Notes under the pieces: model-generated | The model's input: only the letters and a program-made list of their open reading frames with translations | The model's database searches: none | Told to the model about the DNA's origin: nothing | Made by a program: the position numbers and the translations under genes | Source: Draconibacterium orientale | GTDB taxonomy: Bacteria; Bacteroidota; Bacteroidia; Bacteroidales; UBA1556 | DNA: 14,174 nt | Reading direction: 5' to 3' | NCBI GenBank assembly: GCA_022736595.1 | Contig: DZDC01000060.1 | Coordinates: 1 to 14,174, forward strand | Part shown: positions 1 to 7,984 of the stretch, one piece after another | How the letters are laid out: the number at the start of each line of letters is the position of its first letter | Position numbering within the stretch: the stretch's first letter is position 1

Positions 1-66
1 GAGTTTTTCAAGTGGTTAGTTTAATGAGATTTAAGGGAGTAATGGACAAAATTATTGCTTTTATAA

Positions 67-1608
67 TTATGGTTCGAGAATATGTATATTGAAAGGAACT
101 TCTTCTTCTTTATCTTTTTTAAACTGTACTTTTCCTTCTATCAAAGGCTTAGCGTCCATGAGTTGGCCGATAAGTCGTATTGAGTTTATCTTCATCTCAC
201 CAATATCCAGCATATCAGTTTGGTGATTAAGGTTTTCTTCAATGCTAGTTAGAAATATTGATTTAGGATTATGGGTGTTGTTTTTGGAATTGGAGGTGTA
301 GGCGATATAAAGCTTATCGTTGTATTTTTTGGCTGTGATGTTGTTCCTATAGTATGCTGAAGAAAAAAATTGTCGCTTCAGGATGTATTTATAATCTACC
401 AATTTGCCTTCTGGAGTTATTTGCAATGCTATGAGATTGTTGATAAGGGACATGCTGAATCCAAAAGAAGCCATTTCATCCTGCAAGGCCACATAATTGT
501 CACCCATTTTGAAAACACCAATTGCATGTAAAGAATAAAAATCGACCAATTCTTTGTTGAACTTGGTGCTTTTTAAACTGTATTTCTCTTTTTCCTCTGC
601 CCCTTGCATACGCATTTCTAGAGTAAAAGGAAGGGTGCTGATTTTGCTTGTGTCGATGCTCTCATCTTCGTATGGATTGAGCCAAAAGGCTCCAAAACCA
701 TCGAAATTGATGCTGCCAGCAAGGCTATAGGCTCCAGTAAATAAAATGCTGTCGGGGCGCAATACGTGGAGGTTATATTCTCTGAAGTAATATCGATTTT
801 CGGGAATGACAATCCTCAATGGTTGATAATCTTGATGCGATTGATAGATGATAATGGAAAGTACGCCCAACTGATCTCTACGAAAAACAGTGTACTTGGT
901 CATGTATTTGTATATGGAATAAGATTTCCCCTCATTGTACTCGGCCTGACTTTTATAACCGCGGCTTATGTATAATAAATTGCCCTCGTCGTCTAAAGTC
1001 ATGTCCCCATTGACACTATAGCCCATTTCTGAGGATATAATTTTGGTATTATCGGCATTGTTTAAATGTAGTTTCTCATCGAAAACCAGTATTATCTGAG
1101 AACTTGCATCCAAATTGAAAAGGTTACCTTTCACAAGGAAAAGGCTAATGTATTTTGAATTGGGACTTTCGAGGATCTTCAGTATAGCAAAGTCATTGGG
1201 CACTTGGTGAATCATTTTAAGAGCTCCCACGGTTTCACTTTTGCGATCGATGGTTAGGTGGAAGAAATAGCTGGTCTCTTTTTCTTTGTTATTGAAAAAA
1301 GTAAGTAGGTAGATGCTGTCTTCTGTAATGGATGCATGGGAGATGCCACCAATTTGATCATGATTATTACGGTACACAGCCCTCGAAATTTCAGTATCAT
1401 TTTCATCCAGAGTTAGCATGGTAAATAGCTTGTTATCAGAATCATAGTAAAGCCTGAGATCGCCTTTCTCGTGTATCAAAAAACCAAAACTGCTTTTAGG
1501 ATTATCTACGGTGCTTGTAATCAATTCAAACATTTGCTTTTCTGATTTTTGTCCCATAGTATAAATCGAAATACAGAGTAGGCTGAGGGCGAGGAAAATG
1601 GATTTCAT
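67..1608 (-). CDS. Secreted protein of unknown function, paralogue of the 2312-3865 product
   Basis: This 513-residue protein has an N-terminal signal peptide (about residues 1-20, ending Met-Gly-Gln), so it should be exported to the periplasm or beyond. Cys12 lies inside the hydrophobic core and does not form a lipobox; the mature protein has no cysteine. I do not recognise the family. It aligns along its length with the protein encoded at 2312-3865: VFRRxQLGVL (241-250), RPDSxLF (284-290), NFDGF (301-305) and KELxDxYSL (352-360) fall at the same residue numbers in both. Alternating beta-strand-like segments with Asp-Glu-Gly-Asn turns hint at a beta-propeller-like fold, which is inference. 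There is no T9SS C-terminal domain that I can see. It is the last gene of a three-gene operon, 36 bases after the barrel gene. Certain as a gene; function unknown. Confidence 0.9.
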   Translation of the reverse strand: MKSIFLALSLLCISIYTMGQKSEKQMFELITSTVDNPKSSFGFLIHEKGDLRLYYDSDNKLFTMLTLDENDTEISRAVYRNNHDQIGGISHASITEDSIYLLTFFNNKEKETSYFFHLTIDRKSETVGALKMIHQVPNDFAILKILESPNSKYISLFLVKGNLFNLDASSQIILVFDEKLHLNNADNTKIISSEMGYSVNGDMTLDDEGNLLYISRGYKSQAEYNEGKSYSIYKYMTKYTVFRRDQLGVLSIIIYQSHQDYQPLRIVIPENRYYFREYNLHVLRPDSILFTGAYSLAGSINFDGFGAFWLNPYEDESIDTSKISTLPFTLEMRMQGAEEKEKYSLKSTKFNKELVDFYSLHAIGVFKMGDNYVALQDEMASFGFSMSLINNLIALQITPEGKLVDYKYILKRQFFSSAYYRNNITAKKYNDKLYIAYTSNSKNNTHNPKSIFLTSIEENLNHQTDMLDIGEMKINSIRLIGQLMDAKPLIEGKVQFKKDKEEEVPFNIHILEP

Positions 1609-1644
1609 GGGGTAACGTTTTATTTAATGCTTAATTTTGAATGT

Positions 1645-2280
1645 TTAAAAACGAATTCCGGCAACAAGTCGGATAGAAAATACAAAGGAAACATAGTTGT
1701 ATTTTTCATCGCTTGATCTATAATACCAAGGAACATCGTCAAATACGCCATCGTAATAATGAATGAAGCGTGGTCCCATTTCTATATCGAGTGAGCCATA
1801 AATGGGCAAATGGGTTTCCAAAACTAAAGGGGAAACTAATATTATCAAGTCGTTCATTAAGGCAACGTCAAAAGGGCGAAAAACATAACCTACACCCACA
1901 GCAACATTGGTTTTAATAAAAGGCATGATTTGCCTAAAATCGAATCGATAATGCAGCCCCGGTTTAGCCACATTGTATTCCAAATAATCAAAGGTTTGAA
2001 AGTCTTTGTCCAAGAAGAAATATTCTCTATTGGGGAGGTGATAGATAAGACTGCCAGTGAACATAAAGGTATTTTCTTTTTTGTTTTTAATAAACCAACC
2101 ATATCCGAGGGTATAATTGCCCACGATTGGGCCAAAGGCCTCAGTGAAAATGAGGTTTTTTGGCTCATTTGACTTTTTAGAATCACTAAAATACTTTGCA
2201 TTATCATCTTGAGCAAGCCCATATTGATTAGTTGTCAATAAAAGAGTTAGGATAAGGAAAATGGGATAAACTTGTTTCAT
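1645..2280 (-). CDS. Probable outer-membrane beta-barrel protein, unknown function
   Basis: This 211-residue protein starts with a Sec signal peptide (about residues 1-24, ending Leu-Ala-Gln before Asp-Asp-Asn). The mature part is rich in short amphipathic strands with aromatic residues and Gly turns (for example the GNYTLGYGWF and VAVGVGYVFRPF stretches), and the chain ends in Arg-Phe, the C-terminal aromatic usual for barrels inserted by the BAM machinery. The size fits a small 8- to 10-strand barrel. It has no cysteine. It sits between two paralogous secreted proteins, 31 bases after the first and 36 before the second, so the three are probably co-transcribed and may act together at the outer membrane. 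A specific family is not recognised. The barrel call rests on composition and context. Confidence 0.8.
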   Translation of the reverse strand: MKQVYPIFLILTLLLTTNQYGLAQDDNAKYFSDSKKSNEPKNLIFTEAFGPIVGNYTLGYGWFIKNKKENTFMFTGSLIYHLPNREYFFLDKDFQTFDYLEYNVAKPGLHYRFDFRQIMPFIKTNVAVGVGYVFRPFDVALMNDLIILVSPLVLETHLPIYGSLDIEMGPRFIHYYDGVFDDVPWYYRSSDEKYNYVSFVFSIRLVAGIRF

Positions 2281-2311
2281 TTTAATGGATTTTGATTTTT
2301 ATAGATTAAGC

Positions 2312-3865
2312 CTATTTTTTCAATTCAAGCTGAAAGGTTTTTATGGGATCATTGGAGCCTTTCATTTTCATAGTTCCATCCACGGTATTGCCTTCAAGAG
2401 GAGTCCCTGTATTGAAGTCAATAAACTTAATCCCCATTTCCGAAACATCCAGTATATCAATTTCCATTTTATCAACCTCCGAAATTACCGCCACGTCAAT
2501 AAACTCAGCAAAAAGGTTGAGGCTTCGGGTATTGTATTCGTAAATGATATAAAGCTTTTCGTCGTACGATTTTGATGTGATACCGAGTTGCGGATATCCA
2601 TTGATGCTTTTCTGACTCTTATTTATCGGAATCATATTCACTATTTTACCTTGGGCATCGTTGATGATTACATATAAATCTTTATGATGGATATAGGGGT
2701 ATTTTCCTCCTGCGGGGGTCAATGAAATTTGCTCTTCAAAGATGGAATAATAGTTCTCATTCACCTTGTGCATTCCTATGAGCGAAAGGCTGTACCAGTC
2801 GAGGAGTTCTTTCTGTGTATTGCTTTGCTTCATTTTATAGAGTTCGTTTTCATCATAACTTTGTAGTCTAACATCAAGTGTGTAGGGTATTTTGCTGATT
2901 TTTCCGTTTTCTACTGATTCCTCAGTAAAAGGGTTAAACCAAAAGGAAATAAATCCATCGAAGTTGACGCCTTTAGGATTGCTGTAGGAGGCGATAAAAA
3001 GCATGCTATCGGGTCGAAACATTGAAAAAGCGGCTTCGCGCACATAAATATCGTTTTCTGGAATCCTAAAATTCACCGAATTGTAGTTGTCGTCAGCGAA
3101 GAAGATTACTGCATTCAACACCCCAAGTTGAGCTCGTCTGAATACATCCACGTTCATCCCAGAAATTAATTTTTTATAGGTCTTGCCTTCGCTGGCTTCT
3201 TTTTCTGAATTGTAACCTCGGTAAATAAAAGCCAAGTTGCCTTCATTATCCACGCCCGAAAACAGAGCTAAAGAATAAGTATATTCAGAATACTTAAGTT
3301 TCATTTGGCCCTCATTTATGATTTCATTTTTATCGTTGAAAACGTAAATTAACCGTGGCTCGCCTGCCTTTTTCTTCCATTTATCGTAAATGAAAACACC
3401 CACGTTTTGATCGGGACTAAAAAAGTCTTTAACTTTATAATAGGCATATTCCATCTCAGCAATGGTGGTAAGGTTACTCACATTTTTAGATTTACGATCC
3501 ACTGTAAAGCTATAAATAATTACTTTATCTGATTTTTTGCTTTCAAATTCAGTGAGCACATAAATGAGCTCGTCAGTAACAGAAATTTTGAGTACAGCAC
3601 CCATGTTTGACTCCTTGATGACATAACTTTCAGTGGCATCCAAAACCCCATTTTCGCTGAATTCTAGTAGTTTAAGTGTTTTGGTTTTTTTGATATAGGT
3701 AACTCTATAATTATTAATTTCAAAGTGGGAACCATCGTCAGGGTCAGGAATTTCTTGGTTAAAGATAGAGCCAGATTTTAAGTTGAAAACTCCATTTTTG
3801 GAGGTTTGACCCAAGGAGGTCAAGGAAATCAATAAAGCTACTAAAGTAATAAAAGCGATTTTCAT
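2312..3865 (-). CDS. Secreted protein of unknown function, first gene of the paralogue-barrel-paralogue operon
   Basis: This 517-residue protein has a signal peptide (about residues 1-20, ending Leu-Gly-Gln) and a cysteine-free mature chain, so it is probably periplasmic or surface exposed. It is the paralogue of the 67-1608 product. In the ungapped block 241-312 I count 35 identical residues of 72, and the match continues to KELLDWYSL (352-360), a KLYIIY segment near 437 and an ILDVSEM segment near 471. The family is not recognised, and no catalytic motif, lipobox or sorting domain is visible. It is the promoter-proximal gene of a three-gene minus-strand operon and diverges from lutB across 291 bases. 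A tandem duplication around the barrel gene, followed by divergence, is the simplest origin. Certain as a gene; function unknown. Confidence 0.9.
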   Translation of the reverse strand: MKIAFITLVALLISLTSLGQTSKNGVFNLKSGSIFNQEIPDPDDGSHFEINNYRVTYIKKTKTLKLLEFSENGVLDATESYVIKESNMGAVLKISVTDELIYVLTEFESKKSDKVIIYSFTVDRKSKNVSNLTTIAEMEYAYYKVKDFFSPDQNVGVFIYDKWKKKAGEPRLIYVFNDKNEIINEGQMKLKYSEYTYSLALFSGVDNEGNLAFIYRGYNSEKEASEGKTYKKLISGMNVDVFRRAQLGVLNAVIFFADDNYNSVNFRIPENDIYVREAAFSMFRPDSMLFIASYSNPKGVNFDGFISFWFNPFTEESVENGKISKIPYTLDVRLQSYDENELYKMKQSNTQKELLDWYSLSLIGMHKVNENYYSIFEEQISLTPAGGKYPYIHHKDLYVIINDAQGKIVNMIPINKSQKSINGYPQLGITSKSYDEKLYIIYEYNTRSLNLFAEFIDVAVISEVDKMEIDILDVSEMGIKFIDFNTGTPLEGNTVDGTMKMKGSNDPIKTFQLELKK

Positions 3866-3978
3866 TAGGGGTAAATTTGAATTATGTGTTAGTAATCTGT
3901 GATATTCATTGATATAAGCCCAAAACAGAAAGTGAATTGCCTAAAGAGGAAATAAGTAAATGCTGTGTTTGGCTTTAT

Positions 3979-3997
3979 AAAACAAAACAAAACAAAA
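3979..3997. repeat. Short tandem repeat of AAAAC, about 3.8 copies
   Basis: Three full AAAAC units (3979-3983, 3984-3988, 3989-3993) and a partial fourth lie in the divergent region. The run abuts the minus-strand TATTTTTG at 3993-4000. On the minus strand the repeat would fall just downstream of that element, in the presumed leader. This could be simple sequence with no role. Confidence 0.7.
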
Positions 3998-4104
3998 ATA
4001 GTGAAAACTTTTTTCAAAAAATCCAAAACATTAATTTTTTATCGCTCCTTATTCGCATCATTAAAAATGAGTTTTTATCGCGGTTTTATAACTGAGAAAT
4101 TATG

Positions 4105-4134
4105 TTGTGTCATAAATCAATTTTCTTACTTTTG
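4105..4134 (+). promoter_or_regulatory. Bacteroidota-type promoter for lutB
   Basis: TACTTTTG at 4127-4134 is an exact match to the phylum's -7 consensus TAnnTTTG. TTG at 4105-4107 lies 19 bases upstream, within the usual spacing for the -33 element. The element ends 22 bases before the ATG at 4157, implying a short leader. It lies inside the longer frame that opens at 3965, so it also decides the start. Confidence 0.75.
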
Positions 4135-4156
4135 TGTACTTAATCGAGCCGTAGGA

Positions 4157-5533
4157 ATGTCGCAACTTAAACACAAATTTCTTTCTGATTCTGAGCAAAT
4201 CGCCTTTGACGCTAAGCACCGTGGAGTCATCAAATTCAATATTGGTAAATACGATCAAGCCGTAGTGCGCGGAAAGCAGCAATATTTTAATCTGAAGCTT
4301 GCTCGTGACCGTGCTGCACGTATCAAACGCAATGTGGTAAACGATTTGGAGAAATACCTAAAGGAATTTGAGTTCAATTTTCAGCGCAATGGCGGTCAAT
4401 TGCTTTGGGCTAATGATGAGCATGAAGCCATTGCAATGATCCTTGAATTGGTAAAAAAGCATCAAGTGCGTAAAGTGGTAAAATCCAAATCCATGGTGAC
4501 CGAAGAAATTGAACTCAACCACCACTTACAAGCTTTTGGAGTGGAGACCTTGGAGACCGACTTAGGCGAATACATTGTACAGTTGGCTGGAGAGAAACCT
4601 TATCATATAGTTACGCCCGCCATGCATAAAAGCAAGGAAGATGTGGCGTTGCTGTACCACCAGAAGTTTGGTACTTCCGAAGAAGCCAGTCCCGAAGAGA
4701 TTACCCAATACACTCGATTGAAGCTGCGTGAGAAATTTATCCAAGCCGACATGGGCATTACCGGTGCCAATTTCTTGGTGGCCGACATTGGAGCCATTGC
4801 CCTTACCGAAAACGAAGGAAACGGTGTGTTGACCATGTCGATGCCTAAGGTGCATGTGGCCATCGTTGGTATCGAAAAGGTGATCCCCAGCATCAAAGAT
4901 TTAGATTTATTCTGGTCGTTGCTGGCCACCCACGGCACAGGACAGCAAATTACGGTTTACAACAGCTTAGTGAGCGGCCCTCGCCAAGCCGATGAAGTGG
5001 ATGGTCCTGAAAATATGTACGTGATTCTACTTGATAATGGCCGATCCAATTTGCTCAATCAAGACCCTCAAAAGGTAGCCCTTAGCTGCATTCGCTGTGG
5101 TGCTTGTCTCAATGTTTGCCCTGTGTATAAGGCCATTGGAGGATATACCTACAACACCACTTACAGCGGCCCCATTGGAGCGGTCATTACCCCTCATCTC
5201 AAGGGTTTTGCCGATTATGGTCACCTGAGTTATGCCTCTACACTTTGTGGCAGGTGCACCGAAGAATGTCCTGTCAATATTCCCCTTCACGAGATGTTGC
5301 TTTACAACAGGCGCGATACCATAAAGGCTGGATTGGGCGATCCTACTTTTGGAAAAATCATGAAAGCCTACAAAATTGCCATGGGCAAACGCTGGATTTT
5401 GGAAACTATCCCGGTAAGTTTTAAAAATATGGGCATGGAAATGCTCTTTAAAAAAGCTTGGGGACCGAGGCGTCAACTACCTACTTTTCAAACTTCCTTT
5501 AGAAGTCGGTGGATGCAACATCATAAATCTTAA
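4157..5533 (+). CDS. lutB: Lactate utilization protein B (LUD domain, iron-sulfur electron-transfer subunit)
   Basis: This is a LutB/YkgF-family protein, a subunit of the LutABC (LldEFG) complex that oxidises L-lactate to pyruvate in the cytoplasm. The LUD domain (formerly DUF162) covers roughly residues 40-290. Ferredoxin-like cluster motifs follow: CIRCGACLNVCP from Cys311 and CGRCTEECP from Cys364, both with intact cysteines, so [4Fe-4S] binding is expected. The 458-residue length is close to that of B. subtilis LutB. I chose the ATG at 4157 over a GTG at 3965 because family similarity starts there, the 64-codon extension is unlike any LUD protein, and the promoter at 4105-4134 lies within that extension. 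No LutA or LutC gene is adjacent, so partners must be elsewhere. Related LUD/Fe-S proteins may act on other hydroxy-acids, so the substrate is inferred from family. Confidence 0.9.
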   Translation: MSQLKHKFLSDSEQIAFDAKHRGVIKFNIGKYDQAVVRGKQQYFNLKLARDRAARIKRNVVNDLEKYLKEFEFNFQRNGGQLLWANDEHEAIAMILELVKKHQVRKVVKSKSMVTEEIELNHHLQAFGVETLETDLGEYIVQLAGEKPYHIVTPAMHKSKEDVALLYHQKFGTSEEASPEEITQYTRLKLREKFIQADMGITGANFLVADIGAIALTENEGNGVLTMSMPKVHVAIVGIEKVIPSIKDLDLFWSLLATHGTGQQITVYNSLVSGPRQADEVDGPENMYVILLDNGRSNLLNQDPQKVALSCIRCGACLNVCPVYKAIGGYTYNTTYSGPIGAVITPHLKGFADYGHLSYASTLCGRCTEECPVNIPLHEMLLYNRRDTIKAGLGDPTFGKIMKAYKIAMGKRWILETIPVSFKNMGMEMLFKKAWGPRRQLPTFQTSFRSRWMQHHKS

Positions 5534-5614
5534 TACTCCACGTTAAAGGAGGGGTCTATACTCTACTTCGTTAAAAGATATTTTTAGTTTTCATTCAAAA
5601 TAAGCGCAATTGAT

Positions 5615-7969
5615 ATGAGATTATTCCTTCTTGCTTTTTTATTTTTGGGATTGCTGTTTGAAGCTCAAGCTCAAACCAAGAAAATTACCATTTCGGGTTA
5701 TATCAAAGAAAAAACTTCGGGCGAATTACTCATCGGTGTTAATGTTTACCTGCGGGGTACACAGACGGGTACAGTGAGCAATACCTATGGTTTTTATTCT
5801 TTAACCATCGAGCCTAAGCCAGCAACCTTGGTCTATTCCTATGTGGGCTATGAAGATGTGTTACTTGATATTTCAAAAATCACTAAAGACACCAATCTTG
5901 TTATCCATCTTAACCCTCAGGTTTCCCTTTCTGGAGTAACCATCTTTGCCGACCACGATAAGCAAAGCGATAAAGCTCAGATGAGTGTGGTAACGGTGCC
6001 GGTTAAGCAAATTCGTGATATTCCCGCATTGTTGGGAGAGAAGGATGTGTTTAAGGTTTTGCAACTGATGCCTGGAGTTAGAGGAGGCAGTGAAGGCAGT
6101 TCTGGATTGTATGTGAGGGGTGGCGGGCCAGATCAAAACTTGATTATCCTCGACGATGCCACAGTGTACAATGCCATGCACCTTTTCGGATTCTTCAGCG
6201 TTTTCAATGGCGATGCCATCAAAAGTGTGGAGCTTTACAAGGGAGGTTTCCCTGCTCGCTACGGAGGGAGGTTGTCGTCGGTTTTAGATTTAAATCTTAA
6301 AGATGGCAACAAAAACAAATTTGGGGGTGAAGGAAGTATCGGTTTAATTTCCTCACGTTTGATGCTCGAGGGTCCAATCATAAAAAATAAATCTTCCTTT
6401 ATGATTTCAGGAAGAAGAACTTACATTGATGTGCTGGCTGCCCCCATCACTTCATTGGCCACCGATGGGGCATCAGCAGGCTATTATTTCTACGACCTCA
6501 ATATGAAAGTTAATTACGAAATCAGTCCCAAAGACAAAATATATTTGAGTGCCTATTTTGGTCGCGATAAGTTCTACAGCGGGTATAAAGACCAAATTCA
6601 GTCTTATGATTACAAACTCTTTTGGGAGAATGCAACTTCCACCCTTCGTTGGAACCATCAGTTCTCCAGCAAACTTTTTAGTAATTTGAGTTTTGTCTTT
6701 AGCAATTATCAATTTGTGGTGAGCAGTGAGCAGAAGGATAACAACAGTGAATATTTTAAACTTCGTTATAAATCCGGTATTCGCGACTTAAGTCTTAAAA
6801 ACGATTACAGTTGGGTGCCCAATCCAAACCATTATGTACGAATGGGTTTTAACTTAATCAATCACCTCTTTACACCTAGCGCTGTTACCATTCAAGTTCC
6901 AAATCAAGAAGTTGAATTTTCGGTTCAAAAGCTGAATAGCTACGAAACAGCCATGTATATTGAAGATGAATGGATGGTCTTTCCTAAGTTTAAAGTTAAC
7001 GGAGGTTTGCGATTTAGCAATTTTAACTATGCTGCTAAGTCTTATTTTGGTTTGGAGCCTCGCCTTTTGATGAGTTATCAAATCAAAAACAATCTGGCCA
7101 TCAAGGGTAGTTACTCTATGATGAACCAATACATCCATTTACTTACTTCCACAGGTATCAGTTTACCCACCGATCTTTGGGTGCCAGCCACCGACCGCAT
7201 TGGCCCGCAGGATGCCCATCAAGTGGCTATGGGAGTGGTGCGCGACTTTGAAAATCCCAACTTTACCGTTTCTGTGGAGGCTTATTACAAAAAGATGAAC
7301 CACATCATTGGTTATAAGGAGGGTAGTAGCTTTTTGATGATTGAGGAACCCGATGGCAACCAGGAGTTTCATTACGAAGATGCCGTTACTGTGGGGCAAG
7401 GGTTTAGTACCGGATTGGAAGTATTGGCACAGAAAAAGCAGGGGAAATTTACCGGTTGGATTGGTTACACCTTGTCCTATACCCAGCATCAGTTTAACGA
7501 ACTCAACAATGGAAAACCCTTTTTTCCACGGCACGATCGCCGTCACGATGTAAGTGTGGTGGGTATTTACGAGATAAGCAAAAAGATTACCCTCAGTGCC
7601 ACTTGGGTGTACGGAACGGGGGATGCCATTACGTTAGCCACCGATAATTATATTGGTTATCAACACAATCCACTCGCTCAACTTACGGGAAATAACCAAT
7701 ACTGGGGCTATCAATTTGCCAATTATTATGGTGAGAAAAATAGTTTTCGTATGGCTCCCTATCACCGCTTCGACATTGGAGCTCAGTTTCATAAAGACTT
7801 GAAATGGGGTGGCAAACGAACCATTGAAGTTTCGTTGTACAATGCCTATAACCGCCACAATCCGTATTTCTATTACACCGCTTACAGCAACCAAGCCAAT
7901 TATCTTGAACTACGTCAGGTGAGCCTATTCCCCATAATTCCGAGCATTTCATACTATTTAAAATTCTAG
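5615..7969 (+). CDS. TonB-dependent outer-membrane receptor with N-terminal carboxypeptidase-regulatory-like domain
   Basis: This 784-residue outer-membrane transporter would import a ligand using TonB-ExbBD energy. The signal peptide (about 1-20) ends Ala-Gln-Ala-Gln. A CarboxypepD_reg-like beta-sandwich covers about 25-100 (GVNVYLRGTQTGTVSNTYGFY region), as in many Bacteroidota receptors. The plug lies at about 120-230, with LMPGVRGG (151-158), LYVRGGGPDQN (165-175) and a GGFPARYGGRLSSVLD segment near 210-225. The rest is the beta-barrel, ending in Lys-Phe. The family is not SusC-like: it is shorter than SusC, and the partner is a DUF4249 lipoprotein rather than SusD. The lipoprotein gene starts 15 bases after the stop, so the two are almost certainly one operon. 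No ligand can be named. I see no convincing promoter in the 81 bases after lutB. Confidence 0.93.
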   Translation: MRLFLLAFLFLGLLFEAQAQTKKITISGYIKEKTSGELLIGVNVYLRGTQTGTVSNTYGFYSLTIEPKPATLVYSYVGYEDVLLDISKITKDTNLVIHLNPQVSLSGVTIFADHDKQSDKAQMSVVTVPVKQIRDIPALLGEKDVFKVLQLMPGVRGGSEGSSGLYVRGGGPDQNLIILDDATVYNAMHLFGFFSVFNGDAIKSVELYKGGFPARYGGRLSSVLDLNLKDGNKNKFGGEGSIGLISSRLMLEGPIIKNKSSFMISGRRTYIDVLAAPITSLATDGASAGYYFYDLNMKVNYEISPKDKIYLSAYFGRDKFYSGYKDQIQSYDYKLFWENATSTLRWNHQFSSKLFSNLSFVFSNYQFVVSSEQKDNNSEYFKLRYKSGIRDLSLKNDYSWVPNPNHYVRMGFNLINHLFTPSAVTIQVPNQEVEFSVQKLNSYETAMYIEDEWMVFPKFKVNGGLRFSNFNYAAKSYFGLEPRLLMSYQIKNNLAIKGSYSMMNQYIHLLTSTGISLPTDLWVPATDRIGPQDAHQVAMGVVRDFENPNFTVSVEAYYKKMNHIIGYKEGSSFLMIEEPDGNQEFHYEDAVTVGQGFSTGLEVLAQKKQGKFTGWIGYTLSYTQHQFNELNNGKPFFPRHDRRHDVSVVGIYEISKKITLSATWVYGTGDAITLATDNYIGYQHNPLAQLTGNNQYWGYQFANYYGEKNSFRMAPYHRFDIGAQFHKDLKWGGKRTIEVSLYNAYNRHNPYFYYTAYSNQANYLELRQVSLFPIIPSISYYLKF

Positions 7970-7984
7970 TTAAAAAAATTAGTT

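Larger units (their letters stand above)
3866..4156. other. Divergent intergenic region between the minus-strand operon and lutB
   Basis: This A+T-rich stretch of 291 bases must carry promoters in both directions. The lutB promoter (4105-4134) is convincing. For the minus-strand operon I find only a weak candidate: CAAAAATA at 3993-4000 reads TATTTTTG on the minus strand, matching TAnnTTTG, but it lies 127 bases before the start codon and has no well-spaced -33 element. A frame open from a GTG at 3965 reads into lutB, but its first 64 codons look non-coding. Confidence 0.6.

Noticed and set aside
1..66. Possible terminator or gene end downstream of the minus-strand operon
   Set aside because: I see no hairpin or coding signal in these 66 bases.
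3965..4156. N-terminal extension of lutB from a GTG
   Set aside because: It contains a consensus promoter and has no similarity to LUD proteins; without it the protein length fits the family.
5536..5551. CTCC/GGAG inverted repeat after lutB as a terminator
   Set aside because: It has a four-base stem, an 8-base loop and no T-tract.
5585..5592. TAGTTTTC as a -7 element for the TonB receptor gene
   Set aside because: The last consensus base is wrong and no TTG lies at a suitable distance upstream.
7163..7546. 127-codon minus-strand frame inside the TonB receptor gene
   Set aside because: It lies antisense to a well-supported barrel sequence and has no recognisable features; it is a shadow frame.
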